NCBI GenBank assembly: GCA_963821235.1
Contig: CAWGCS010000001.1
Location: 1,798,001 to 1,862,000, forward strand
From: CTSoil-043 sp963821235
GTDB lineage: Bacteria; Chloroflexota; Limnocylindria; Limnocylindrales; CSP1-4
Direction of reading: 5' to 3'
Length of the DNA stretch: 64,000 bases
Shown piece after piece: positions 9,604 through 18,281 of this stretch. Below the pieces are notes generated by a model. That model saw only the letters and a program-made list of their open reading frames with translations. It searched no databases and had not been told where the DNA came from. The translations under genes were made by a program, and so were the position numbers. The stretch's first letter is position 1; every line of letters begins with the position of its first letter.

Positions 9604-9645
9604 CGCGCCCGCAGCCAGGCCGCGCGCCCGCAGCCAGGCCGCGCG
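9604..9645. repeat. 19-bp tandem repeat, about 2.2 copies
   Basis: The unit GCGCCCGCAGCCAGGCCGC occurs at 9605-9623 and again at 9624-9642, with a few further matching bases. It sits in the noncoding gap between the sirtuin and the LysM lipoprotein. No function is apparent; it looks like a recent slippage duplication. Confidence 0.8.
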
Positions 9646-9779
9646 TGTCGCCGGCCCGCGACCGCGCGCGCCGGTCACACGCGGGCCGGCCGGTTCGTCG
9701 TACGCTGAAGGTGCGCACGGACCGGGCGGAGGGCCCGGGCCCGCACTCGCCTCGAGCGGCCGCACCGGAGGTGGACCAG

Positions 9780-10109
9780 ATGCGCCGGCGTCTCGCGATC
9801 ACGCTGGTCATGGCGGGCCTCGTCGCCGGATGCGGCGGAGGGGCGACCCCGACCCCGGCCCCGACGGAGCCGGCGACCCCGGCCCCGACCGACATCTTCG
9901 TCGAATCGCCGGAGCCGACCGTGGAGCCCTCGAACGAGCCGGGAGCGACCCCCGTCGCCGGCCAGGAGTACACGGTCAAGAAGGGCGATACGATGTGGGC
10001 GATCGCCCAGGAGTTCGGGATCTCGCTGGCTGACCTCAAGGCCGCCAACCCCGACGTCGATCCCCTGAAGCTGCGGATCGGCTCGAAGCTCATCATCCCC
10101 GGGCAATAG
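9780..10109 (+). CDS. LysM-domain lipoprotein
   Basis: Short exported lipoprotein, 109 aa. Residues 1-18 are a lipoprotein signal (VAGC, Cys18), residues 19-60 a Pro/Thr/Glu-rich spacer, and about 62-107 a single LysM module (YTVKKGDTMWAIAQEFGISL ending LIIPGQ). LysM binds peptidoglycan or chitin-type glycans, so this is likely a surface anchor with no enzyme domain. The ATG at 9780 is chosen because it begins the signal peptide. A TACGCT at 9701-9706 is a possible -10 box. Confidence 0.85.
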   Translation: MRRRLAITLVMAGLVAGCGGGATPTPAPTEPATPAPTDIFVESPEPTVEPSNEPGATPVAGQEYTVKKGDTMWAIAQEFGISLADLKAANPDVDPLKLRIGSKLIIPGQ

Positions 10110-10215
10110 GGCCGCACCACGTCGTTGCGCGGCGTCGCTCCGCGCGGCATCCCAGCCCCTCGCGCCCCAGGGCGACCGCCACGGCGCCGCATCGTCGGCG
10201 GCTGAGGGCTGGCCG

Positions 10216-10221
10216 TATCCT
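10216..10221 (+). promoter_or_regulatory. -10 box placed for a leaderless mutY transcript
   Basis: TATCCT ends 6 bases before the GTG of mutY, so transcription would begin at or next to the start codon; no ribosome site precedes that codon. Confidence 0.5.
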
Positions 10222-10227
10222 TCCGGC

Positions 10228-11205
10228 GTGACCGCGCCCGCCGCCCGATCCCCGATCCCGTCCCCCCGGCCGGCGCGTGGCGACCTGGGCGGGATCCGTC
10301 GCGCCGTGCTGGACTGGTTCGAGCGGAACGGTCGCGAGATCGCCTTCCGTGGCGCCGGGGCACGGGATCCATGGGCGGTCCTGGTCTCGGAGGTGATGGC
10401 CCAGCAGACCCAGGTCGCCCGCGTGGACGAGCGCTTGCCGGCCTTCCTGGGGGAGTTCCCCACGCCCGCCGCCATGGCCGCGGCCTCGCAGGCGGAGGTC
10501 GTCCGCGCGTGGCGTGGGCTGGGCTACAACCGTCGCGCCGTCGGCCTGCATCGGGCGGCCGTCGCGATCATGGCGGGCGGAGGCGCCGTCCCGGACGACG
10601 TCGAGGCTCTCCGCCAGCTCCCCGGCGTCGGGCCCTACACGGCGCAGGCGGTGGCCGCCCTCGCGTTCGGCCGGCCCGTCGGCGCTGTCGACGTGAACGT
10701 CCACCGGGTCGTCGGGCGCCTGGTGGCCGGGGATCCGGACGCCCTCTCGCCTGCGGCGCTCCAGGCGTGGGCCAACGCCCTGGTCGACCCGCGGCACCCC
10801 GGTCGCTGGACGCACGCGGTCATGGACCTGGGGGCGACCGTCTGCCGGCCGGCCCGGCCCGACTGCGGGGCCTGTCCCGCCCGTCCCTGGTGCGCGGCCG
10901 CCCAAGCCGGGAGCGCCTCGAGGGATCCCGCCGGGCGGGCGCGTGCAGCCGGGCGCCCGGTGGCGGTCCCCTTCGAGCGGACGACGCGCTGGCTCCGCGG
11001 CAGGATCGTCGACCGGCTGCGCGACGCTCACCCAGGCGCGGCGGTCGAGCTGGAGGGGCCGCTCGGCGATCACAGCCCGGAGGCCGTCGCCGCCGCCCTG
11101 GCGGCGCTCGCCCGCGACGGGATCGTCGAGCTGGACGGGCACGGCCGGGCACGCCTTGCCGGAGCGACGACCCTGGCCGACGTGCCGACGGGGCATGGGT
11201 CGTGA
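10228..11205 (+). CDS. mutY: A/G-specific adenine glycosylase
   Basis: Base-excision repair enzyme removing adenine opposite 8-oxoguanine, 325 aa. Glu55 (SEVMAQQTQV) matches the catalytic acid, the helix-hairpin-helix is LPGVGPYTAQAVAALAFG, and Asp155 (AVDVNV) the catalytic Asp. The [4Fe-4S] cysteines 206, 213, 216 and 222 have exact C-x6-C-x2-C-x5-C spacing. The C-terminus is a short winged-helix-like segment as in actinobacterial MutY proteins, not the long NUDIX-like 8-oxoG recognition domain of E. coli MutY. Its stop overlaps the PEP carboxylase start by 4 bases (GTGA). Confidence 0.9.
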   Translation: MTAPAARSPIPSPRPARGDLGGIRRAVLDWFERNGREIAFRGAGARDPWAVLVSEVMAQQTQVARVDERLPAFLGEFPTPAAMAAASQAEVVRAWRGLGYNRRAVGLHRAAVAIMAGGGAVPDDVEALRQLPGVGPYTAQAVAALAFGRPVGAVDVNVHRVVGRLVAGDPDALSPAALQAWANALVDPRHPGRWTHAVMDLGATVCRPARPDCGACPARPWCAAAQAGSASRDPAGRARAAGRPVAVPFERTTRWLRGRIVDRLRDAHPGAAVELEGPLGDHSPEAVAAALAALARDGIVELDGHGRARLAGATTLADVPTGHGS

Positions 11206-14031
11206 CCCGCCCTGCACCGCCCAATCCCGCCATCCGCGGCGAGCCCCGGTCCGTCGGGTCGGCCCGCGCCCGCGACCCGCTCAGCCGCGAGGTGCGGCTC
11301 CTCGGCGCCCTGCTCGGGCAGGTGATCGCGGAGCAGGAGGGCCCGGCCGCCCTGCTGCTCGTGGAGCGCGTCCGCGGCCTGGCGATCGCCCTCCGCCGCC
11401 GCGAGGAGGCCGACGACCGCCGGATCCTCGACGCGGAGCTGGCGGCGCTGGACGTCGGGCAGCTCGCGGTGCTCGCCCACGCCTTCAGTGCCTTCTTCCA
11501 GCTCATCAACCTGGCCGAGGAGAAGGAGCGCGTCCGCGCTCTCCGGCGCCGCGAGCGAGCCGCCGGGCGGGCCCCCGTGGACGGGTCGGTCGCCGCGGCC
11601 GTGGGCCAGCTGGCCGCCGCCGGCCATGACCGGACGGCCATCGCGGCGCGCATCGGCGCGCTGGCGATCTCGCCGGTCCTGACCGCCCACCCGACCGAGG
11701 CCCGCCGGCGGACGGTGCTCGTCGCCCTGCGGCGGATCTACGGCCTCCTCGACGGCCTGGACGACGCGCGCCTCACGCCGGCCGGCGACGCCGAGATCCG
11801 GCGCCGGCTGCGCGAGGAGATCACCGTCCTGTGGCGGACGGCCGACCATCGACTGGCCCGGCCGACGCCCCTCGACGAGGTCCGCTCGGCGATGGTCTTC
11901 TTCGACGCGACCCTGTTCGCGGCGTCGCCGCGCCTCTACCGCGCCCTCGACGCCGCCCTCGACCGGCTCGGCCCGGGCCCGGCGCCGGACGCCGCGGCGG
12001 CGGACGCGGGCCGCACGGGGACGCGGCCGCCGAGCGTGCCGGCCCTCCTGCACTGGGGGTCGTGGATCGGCGGGGATCGGGACGGCCACCCCCACGTGAG
12101 CGCCGAGACGACCCTCGACGCGCTGCGGATCCAGGCCGATCACGTCCTCCACGGGTACGCGGAGGCCGCGTCGCGGCTGATGGTCGACCTGGCCGCCCGG
12201 CCCCGGGGCGGGGTCACCCCGGCCGCCATCTCGCGCCGGCTCCTGGCAGACGGTGACGACGTTGCCGAGGCGATGCGCGAGCTCGAGCAGCGGTTCCCGC
12301 GGGAGCCCTACCGGCGGCGCCTGGGGGCCATCGCCGAGCGGCTGCGCCGGACGCGGGCCCACCTGGCCGGCCTGCCGGGGCCACAGGGCGGGCGCTACGG
12401 GATTCCCGAGGACCTCCTCATCGAGCTCGACGAGCTTCGCGATGCCCTCGTCGCGGACGGGCTGGGCCGGGTTGCCCACGGCGCCCTCCAGGACTTCCGC
12501 TGGCAGGTCCAGACCTTTGGGTTCCACCTCGCGTCGATGGAAGTCCGCCAGCACGCTGCCGTTCACCGGACAGCCCTGGCCGCGCTGGCGAGCCCGACGC
12601 CCGGCCCCGGCCTCGAGGTCGCCCCGGGCGTGACGGCCGGCGAGGTCCTGGCCACCTTCCGGGCGATCGCCGTCGCCCAGCGCCGGCTCGGCGAGGCGGC
12701 CTGCCGTCGCTACGTCGTCAGCTTCACCGAGCGGGCGGCAGACGTTACCGACGTCCTGGCGCTGGCCGCCCGGGCGGCCGACCCGGGCCTGCCCGCCGCG
12801 CTGACGGCCGGCATCGGCCCGGGGACGCCGGCCCTCGACGTGGTGCCGCTCCTTCGAGTCGGCGAGCGCGCTGGAGGGCGGCCGGTCGATCCTGGCCGAG
12901 CTCTTCGCCGATCCCCGCTACCGGGCCCACCTGCGGGGACGGGGCGATCGCCAGGAGGTGATGCTGGGCTACTCCGACTCGAACAAGGAGTCCGGGTACG
13001 TGGCGGCTCACTGGCTGCTCTACCGAGCCCAGGAGCAGCTGGTCGCCGCCGCCCGGGAGGCGGAGATCGAGCTGACGATCTTCCACGGACGCGGCGGGGC
13101 GCTCGGGCGGGGCGGCGGGCCGACCCACCGCGGCATCCTCGCTTCGCCGGCCGGCTCGATCTCCGGCCGCCTCAAGCTGACGGAGCAGGGCGAGGTGATC
13201 GCGACGCGCTACGCGAACCCCCCGCTGGCGCTGCGGGCCCTCGAGCAGACGGTCTCGGCCACGCTGCTGGCGTCCACCCCCGAGCATGAACGCGCCGTGG
13301 CGCTCGCGGCTGCCGAAGGCGGCGACGCGATGGACGAGCTGGCCGCCACCGCCCGGGATGCCTACCGGACCCTCGTCTGGGACGACCCCGCCTTCGAGGC
13401 CGTGTTCGCGGCGGCGACGCCGATCGAGCAGATCGCCGGGCTGCGCCTGGGCTCGCGGCCCGCCGCCCGCGGCCGTGCCAGCGCGGGCGCCCCGCCCGCG
13501 CTGGCCGCGTTGCGGGCGATCCCGTGGGTCTTCGCCTGGACGCAGGTGCGGGCGAACGTCCCGGCCTGGTACGGGCTCGGGTCGGCCCTCGATGCGTACG
13601 CGGCGCGCCACGGCGAGCCCGGGACGGCGCGCTTGCAGCGCCTCCACGTGGGGTGGCCGTTCTTCCGCGACCTGCTCCAGAACGCCGAAGTTGCGCTCGC
13701 CCGCACCGACCCGCGGGTCTTCGCCCGACACTTGGCCCTGGCCGGGCCGGCCGGCGAGCGGCTCGCCGCGACGCTGGCCGACGAGCACGCCCGCTCCGTG
13801 CACGCCCTCCTCTCCGTCACCGGGCGGGCGGCCCTCCTGGACGCCGTTCCGGCCCTCCAGCGGTCCCTGGCGCTGCGGGCGCCCTATCTCGACCCGCTGA
13901 GCGAGCTGCAGGTGCAGGCCCTGGGCAGGCTTCGTGCCGGCGTCGCCTCGGAGGCCGAGCAGGCGGCGCTCGAGGGACTCGTCGGCCTCACGATCAGCGG
14001 GATCGCCGCCGGGGTCCAGGGAACCGGGTGA
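11202..14031 (+). CDS. ppc: Phosphoenolpyruvate carboxylase (one frameshift)
   Basis: Cytoplasmic anaplerotic enzyme making oxaloacetate from PEP and bicarbonate; about 942 aa after correction, normal for the family. Motifs: TAHPTEARRRT near residue 160, GSWIGGDRDGHPHVS, EVRQHA, LGYSDSNKESGY, and the active-site loop FHGRGGALGRGGGPTHRGI. The frame breaks near 12857: CCGCTCCTTCGAG should lose one C to read PLFESASALEGGRSILAELF, then continues to the stop at 14031. The C-terminus reads VQGTG rather than the usual QNTG or RNTG, so the conserved Asn that contacts the aspartate inhibitor is Gly. Translationally coupled to mutY. Confidence 0.92.
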
Positions 14032-14077
14032 CGGCCGGGCGAGGGCCCGCCCGACGCGCTACCCTTCGGTCCCGCCG

Positions 14078-14899
14078 ATGACGACCCCCGACCGTCCCGT
14101 CCTGCCCTCCCGCGCCCCGGGCGCAGCTGTCCCCCTCCCGGCCGACGACCCGCTGCTCTTCGACCTCGATCTGGCGGCGCTCGCCGCCCGCTGGTCCGAG
14201 GCGATGGCCCGTCCCCCGATGACGGCGGCGGAGATGACGGGCGCCGACGTGCGGGCCCAGCGGCTCGGCGTTCCCGGCATCCGCCTCATGGAGCACGCCG
14301 GGACCGCGGTCGCCGCTGCCGCCCGGGCCCTGGCCGTCCGGACCGACCGCTGGGGGAGCGGGCCAATCCTCGTCCTGTGCGGTCCCGGCAACAACGGCGG
14401 GGACGGGTTCGTGGCGGCGCGTCGACTGGCCGCCCACGGCGCCCGCGTGGCGGTGGCCTTCGTCGCCTCGGAGGCGCGGCCGGGCACCCGCGACGCGGCC
14501 CGCAACTGGGATCGCCTGGCTCGCCTCGAAGGCGTGGAGCGGATCCACGTCGCGGTGGCGCGCGACGTCGGCACGCTGGGCCACGGCGTCGAGCGGGCTG
14601 CCCTCGTGATCGACGCGCTCCTCGGCACCGGCGTCCACGGCCTTCTCCGCGAGCCCGTGCGGTCGGCGGTCGAGCTCGCCAACCGCGCCCGGGCTGCCGG
14701 CGTCCCCGTCCTGGCGGTCGACTGCCCGACCGCGGTCGACCTCACCTCCGGCGAGCTCTCCGACCCCGTCGTGCGGGCCGACGTCACCGTCACCTTCCAT
14801 CGCCCCAAGGCCGGGCTGCGCGCCCGCCACGGCGCGGCGGTGGCCGGCCGGATCATCGTGGCCCCGATCGGGATCCCGCCCGAGGCCGACCGTGCCTGA
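14078..14899 (+). CDS. nnrE: NAD(P)H-hydrate epimerase (YjeF N-domain only)
   Basis: Metabolite-repair enzyme that epimerises R-NAD(P)HX, 273 aa. The signature GPGNNGGDGFVAARRL lies near residue 110, followed by DALLGTGVHG. The usual DIPSG(V/L)D loop reads DCPTAVDLTSGE, a noticeable variation. Only the epimerase half is present; the ADP/ATP-dependent dehydratase (NnrD) domain often fused to it is absent and not elsewhere in the window. About 50 N-terminal residues precede the domain. It follows ppc by 46 bases; TACCCT at 14060-14065 may give it its own promoter. Confidence 0.85.
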   Translation: MTTPDRPVLPSRAPGAAVPLPADDPLLFDLDLAALAARWSEAMARPPMTAAEMTGADVRAQRLGVPGIRLMEHAGTAVAAAARALAVRTDRWGSGPILVLCGPGNNGGDGFVAARRLAAHGARVAVAFVASEARPGTRDAARNWDRLARLEGVERIHVAVARDVGTLGHGVERAALVIDALLGTGVHGLLREPVRSAVELANRARAAGVPVLAVDCPTAVDLTSGELSDPVVRADVTVTFHRPKAGLRARHGAAVAGRIIVAPIGIPPEADRA

Positions 14900-15131
14900 C
14901 GTCGCCGGCCCGCCGGCGACGGGCGGCGCACCGACCAGGCCGCCGGGCTGGCGCGAGGTGCTCATGGTGGCCGGCCTTGTCCTTGCCGCCGTCTTCGGGG
15001 TGGAGGTCCTGAGCGCCCTCGTGCCGCCGCTGGGCGACCTCTTCCGGAGCTTCCCGACGACGATCGTCATCCTCGTCACCGGGACCGTCGGCCTGCTCGT
15101 GCTCATCGCGATCCGCCGGCCGCACTCGTAG
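14892..15131 (+). CDS. Small membrane protein, unknown function
   Basis: A 79-aa protein with GTG start overlapping the end of nnrE by 8 bases. Two hydrophobic helices are visible (about residues 24-46 and 55-74) with a short Arg-containing tail. I do not recognise a family. The overlap implies co-expression with nnrE; no other clue to function. Confidence 0.6.
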   Translation: MPDVAGPPATGGAPTRPPGWREVLMVAGLVLAAVFGVEVLSALVPPLGDLFRSFPTTIVILVTGTVGLLVLIAIRRPHS

Positions 15132-15162
15132 CGATCGCGGGATCGGCCGGCGCCGAATCAGG

Positions 15163-15188
15163 CGGCCCGGGCGTTGCCGCCCGGGCCG
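15163..15188. terminator. Strong hairpin between convergent genes
   Basis: CGGCCCGGGC, a 6-base loop and GCCCGGGCCG form a perfect 10-bp GC stem between the end of the small membrane protein (plus) and the end of pspA (minus). Its position fits a bidirectional terminator; there is no T-run. Confidence 0.6.
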
Positions 15189-15207
15189 TCCGTCATGCGG
15201 GAAGGGG

Positions 15208-15924
15208 CTACGCGCCGCCGCCCTTGAGGGCTGCCAGGCGGGCCTCCACCTCGAGGTCGTCGGCCGCGTCGTCGAGGCTGGCGAACTGGGCGTCGAGCGA
15301 GCTCGAGGCGACCTCGGCCATGCCGCGCGCCTTGGCCTCCTCGTGGCGGACCTTCTCCTCGAAGCGGGAGACCTCGGAGGTCGGGTCCATCACGTTGACG
15401 CTCTTCATGGTCTCCGTGACCTGCGCCTGGGCGCGGGCCATCTTCGACCGCGCGATCAGCTCGTCCTTCTTCTGGACCAGCTCCTCGCGCTTGGCGCGCA
15501 TCCCGTTGAGGCCGTCCTTGAGCTTGTCGACGAGGACCGACTGCGTCGCGATCTGCTCGTCGAAGGTCTTGGTCTGCTCCTCGAATGTGATCTGGCGCTT
15601 GAGGGCGATCTTGGCGAGGCTGTCGAACCGGTCGGCGTCGGCCGCGTTGCCGGCGGTGCGGAACTCGTCGGCCTTGCGCGACGCGGCCAGAGCCTTGGCG
15701 CCCCACTCCGACGACGCCTCCTTGGCCTCCTTCGCGTCGTCCTCGAGGAGGCGCAGGTTGCCGATCGTCTGGGCGACGGCCTCCTCCGCCTCGCGGATGT
15801 TGTTGGTGTAGTCGAGGACCATCTGGTTGAGCATCTTCTCGGGATCCTCGGCGGAGTCGAGGAGCGCGTTGATGTTCGCCCGAACCAGCTGGCCCATGCG
15901 GCCGAGGATCGAGGTCTGCGCCAT
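15208..15924 (-). CDS. pspA: PspA/IM30 family membrane-stress protein
   Basis: ESCRT-III-like membrane-remodelling protein, 238 aa, almost entirely charged coiled coil. The N-terminal amphipathic helix and QTSILGRMGQLVRANINALL match PspA/IM30, followed by EDPEKMLNQMVLDYTNNIRE. It would bind stressed inner membrane from the cytoplasm. The ATG at 15924 is preceded by GGAGG; the longer reading adds only Arg/Asp residues. It lies 113 bases downstream of the TPM-domain gene on the same strand, an association seen in other phyla and thought to form a membrane-stress module. Confidence 0.88.
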   Translation of the reverse strand: MAQTSILGRMGQLVRANINALLDSAEDPEKMLNQMVLDYTNNIREAEEAVAQTIGNLRLLEDDAKEAKEASSEWGAKALAASRKADEFRTAGNAADADRFDSLAKIALKRQITFEEQTKTFDEQIATQSVLVDKLKDGLNGMRAKREELVQKKDELIARSKMARAQAQVTETMKSVNVMDPTSEVSRFEEKVRHEEAKARGMAEVASSSLDAQFASLDDAADDLEVEARLAALKGGGA

Positions 15925-16037
15925 GAAGTCGCCTCCGTGCTCGTCGCGGCGCCGGTCTCGACGCCGCATCGCGTGGATCGCCTGTGCCGGTCGGCGGGGC
16001 CGCTGCCGCGCCGCCGGCGCTCATCGTACCGCTGCGC

Positions 16038-18140
16038 TCACCAGCGGCCGCCCCCGGACGAGCGCCCACCGCCTCCGCCGCCGAAGCCTCCGCCCCCGCC
16101 GCTCCGGCCCCCGCCGCCCCAGCCGCCGCCGAAGCCGCCGCCGGGGAAGCCCCCGCCGCCGCGGCCACCGCCGCTCAGCATCGCCCCGATGAGGCCGCCG
16201 ATGATGGCCCCGGCGATGTCGCCGCCGGCGCCTCCGCCCCCGCCGCCGCGGCCGCCGCGCCAGGGGTCGTCCGAGCCGTCGTAGTCGCGCTGGGCGAGGG
16301 CAAGGGCCTCGTTGGAGAGTCGCGTGGCGGTCTCCGCCTCCCGGATGGCGGCCGCGGGATCGGAGGGTCCCACCGCGACGGCCTGGTCGAGGTGGCGCTC
16401 GGCCTCGGCCAGCCGGGTGCGCGCCTCGCCGCCCACGCCGCGGCGGTGGTTGGTCACGTAGTCCCGGGCGCGGGTCAGAGTGGCCTGGGCGCCCCGGACC
16501 GAGGTGTCGAGGCGCGCCGTCGCCGCGGCCCGCTGCTCGGCGGCGGAGCGGATGCTGGCCAGGACCGCGTCGGCGGTCTCGTTCGCCCGCCGGGCGCGAT
16601 CGTAGGCGGAGGCGACGTCGGGCTTCGGGTGGGCGATGTCCTCGTGGGCGGCCGCGAGGAGCGCGTCGGCTTCCGCCAGGCGGCTGGCGATGTCGGGATC
16701 GGGCGGGACGGCGCCGGCCGCGGCCCGGGCCCGGGCGAGGTCGGCCTGGGCCTCGGCGATCTCGGCGGTCAGGCGATCGCGGGCCTGGTCGAGGGTCGTG
16801 GCCAGCCGCTCGATCGCGTCCAGGAAGGTGCCGGCCTGGCCGAGCGCCTCCTGCCCGACCCGGGCTGAGGCGGCCAGGCGCGGGCCGTCCGAGGCGGCCG
16901 CGGCCGCCTGTCCCTCGGTCACCGCCGCACGAACGGCGGCGATGCGCGCGCGGGCCTCGTCGAGGTTGGTCGCGACCGCCTGCCACGAGGCGTCGGCGTA
17001 CTCCCGGAGGTGGCTCATCGTCGCCTCGACGGCCGGCAGGCGTGCCTCGGCCGCGTCGGCGCCGGCGGGCAGCCCGGCCAGGATCGCCGGCGCCTCGCGC
17101 TCGAAGGCGCGCAGCTTCTCGAAGCGGTCCTTCTCGGCGTCCAGGCGCGCATCGACCTGGCGGCAGCGCGTGACGATGTCCGTGAGCATCCGGCGACGCG
17201 TCGGCTCGTCCTCCGGCTTCTCGTCGTCGAGCTGCTGCCGAATGGCGAACGCGGCCCGCAGGTCCTCCTTCGAGGCGGCGACGGCGGCCTGGAACGGCGC
17301 TGCCTCCGTCTCGCCGAACTGGGCCTCTGCGAAGCCCAGCTCCTGCTCCGAATCGCGGACTGCGTCATCCGTGTCGAGGAGCAGCCGGTTGGCCTCGGCG
17401 TTGAGGTCCTTGTCGGACATCGCGGCCAGCTCGTCGGCGGGTCCCGCCGGACCGGTGGCCCTGGGCCGGCGCCGCAGGAAGAGATACCAGCCACCGAGGG
17501 CGACGAGTCCGACGATGACGAGGATCATGATCGCGGTGCCCATCCCCGATCCGCCGCCACCGTCGGAGGGGGCCGGCGTCGGCGCGGCCGTCGGGGCTGC
17601 CGTCGGGCCGGGCGCCTCCGTGACCGCGGGCGAGCCGAGCGCGGCACCCAAGGCTCCCGCCAGCTCCACGATCGCCCCGGCGTTGTCGCCGGCCCGCAGC
17701 CTCGGCTCCAGGCGGTCGGACAGGAGCAGCTCCAGCTCGGCGTCCGAGAGGGGAAACGCCTGCGGTCGCGAGTAGCCGTAGGCCCCATCGTCCATGGCAA
17801 GGACCAGGAGGAGGTCGGTGCCGCCGAGCGAGCTCCGGACGGCCGTCTGGGCGGCGAATTCGGGCGCCGTCAGGCTCCCCGTCGTGTCCGTGAACCAGAC
17901 CCACAGCTGGGTGCCCGTCTCCCGGAGGAGCTGGTCGAGCGCCGCCTTGACCTGCGCGCCGCCGGAGCCCGAGAGCGCGCTGGCATCGTCGGTGAGCTGA
18001 GCCTGCAGGTTGGCGGGCTGCGCCGCCGCGGCGGGCGGCGCCAGGGTCGCGAGGGCGGGGAAGGAGACGAGCGCGGTGAGCGCCAGGGCGGCGACGAGGA
18101 CCCGCGCGGCGGGCAGGCTTCGGTGGCGAGCGGCGATCAT
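16038..18140 (-). CDS. TPM-domain membrane protein with coiled coil and Gly-rich tail
   Basis: Membrane protein of 700 aa. Order: signal sequence (about 1-40), TPM domain (about 45-180, with LLVLAMDDGAYGYS), Pro/Ala/Thr spacer, one membrane helix near residue 210 (IMILVIVGLVALGGWYLFL), a long Ala/Arg/Glu/Asp-rich helical region with coiled-coil character (about 240-610), and a Gly-rich tail with FGGGWGGGG repeats. TPM domains are extracytoplasmic and linked to membrane stress or photosystem repair. The ATG at 18140 has GAGGGG before it and starts the signal peptide. Expressed with pspA downstream; the cytoplasmic coiled coil is a plausible contact with PspA (inference). Confidence 0.8.
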   Translation of the reverse strand: MIAARHRSLPAARVLVAALALTALVSFPALATLAPPAAAAQPANLQAQLTDDASALSGSGGAQVKAALDQLLRETGTQLWVWFTDTTGSLTAPEFAAQTAVRSSLGGTDLLLVLAMDDGAYGYSRPQAFPLSDAELELLLSDRLEPRLRAGDNAGAIVELAGALGAALGSPAVTEAPGPTAAPTAAPTPAPSDGGGGSGMGTAIMILVIVGLVALGGWYLFLRRRPRATGPAGPADELAAMSDKDLNAEANRLLLDTDDAVRDSEQELGFAEAQFGETEAAPFQAAVAASKEDLRAAFAIRQQLDDEKPEDEPTRRRMLTDIVTRCRQVDARLDAEKDRFEKLRAFEREAPAILAGLPAGADAAEARLPAVEATMSHLREYADASWQAVATNLDEARARIAAVRAAVTEGQAAAAASDGPRLAASARVGQEALGQAGTFLDAIERLATTLDQARDRLTAEIAEAQADLARARAAAGAVPPDPDIASRLAEADALLAAAHEDIAHPKPDVASAYDRARRANETADAVLASIRSAAEQRAAATARLDTSVRGAQATLTRARDYVTNHRRGVGGEARTRLAEAERHLDQAVAVGPSDPAAAIREAETATRLSNEALALAQRDYDGSDDPWRGGRGGGGGGAGGDIAGAIIGGLIGAMLSGGGRGGGGFPGGGFGGGWGGGGRSGGGGGFGGGGGGRSSGGGRW

Positions 18141-18281
18141 CCGGTTCCCCTCGCCCGCATGGTGGCTTGGACGCGGGCGGCCGGTCCATTCTCGCGCGAA
18201 CGTGGAAGGGCTGCGCGGCGCCCGGGCGCTACCATGGGTGGACGCCCCTCCCCAACCTCGTACCCGTGGAGATCTCAACCG

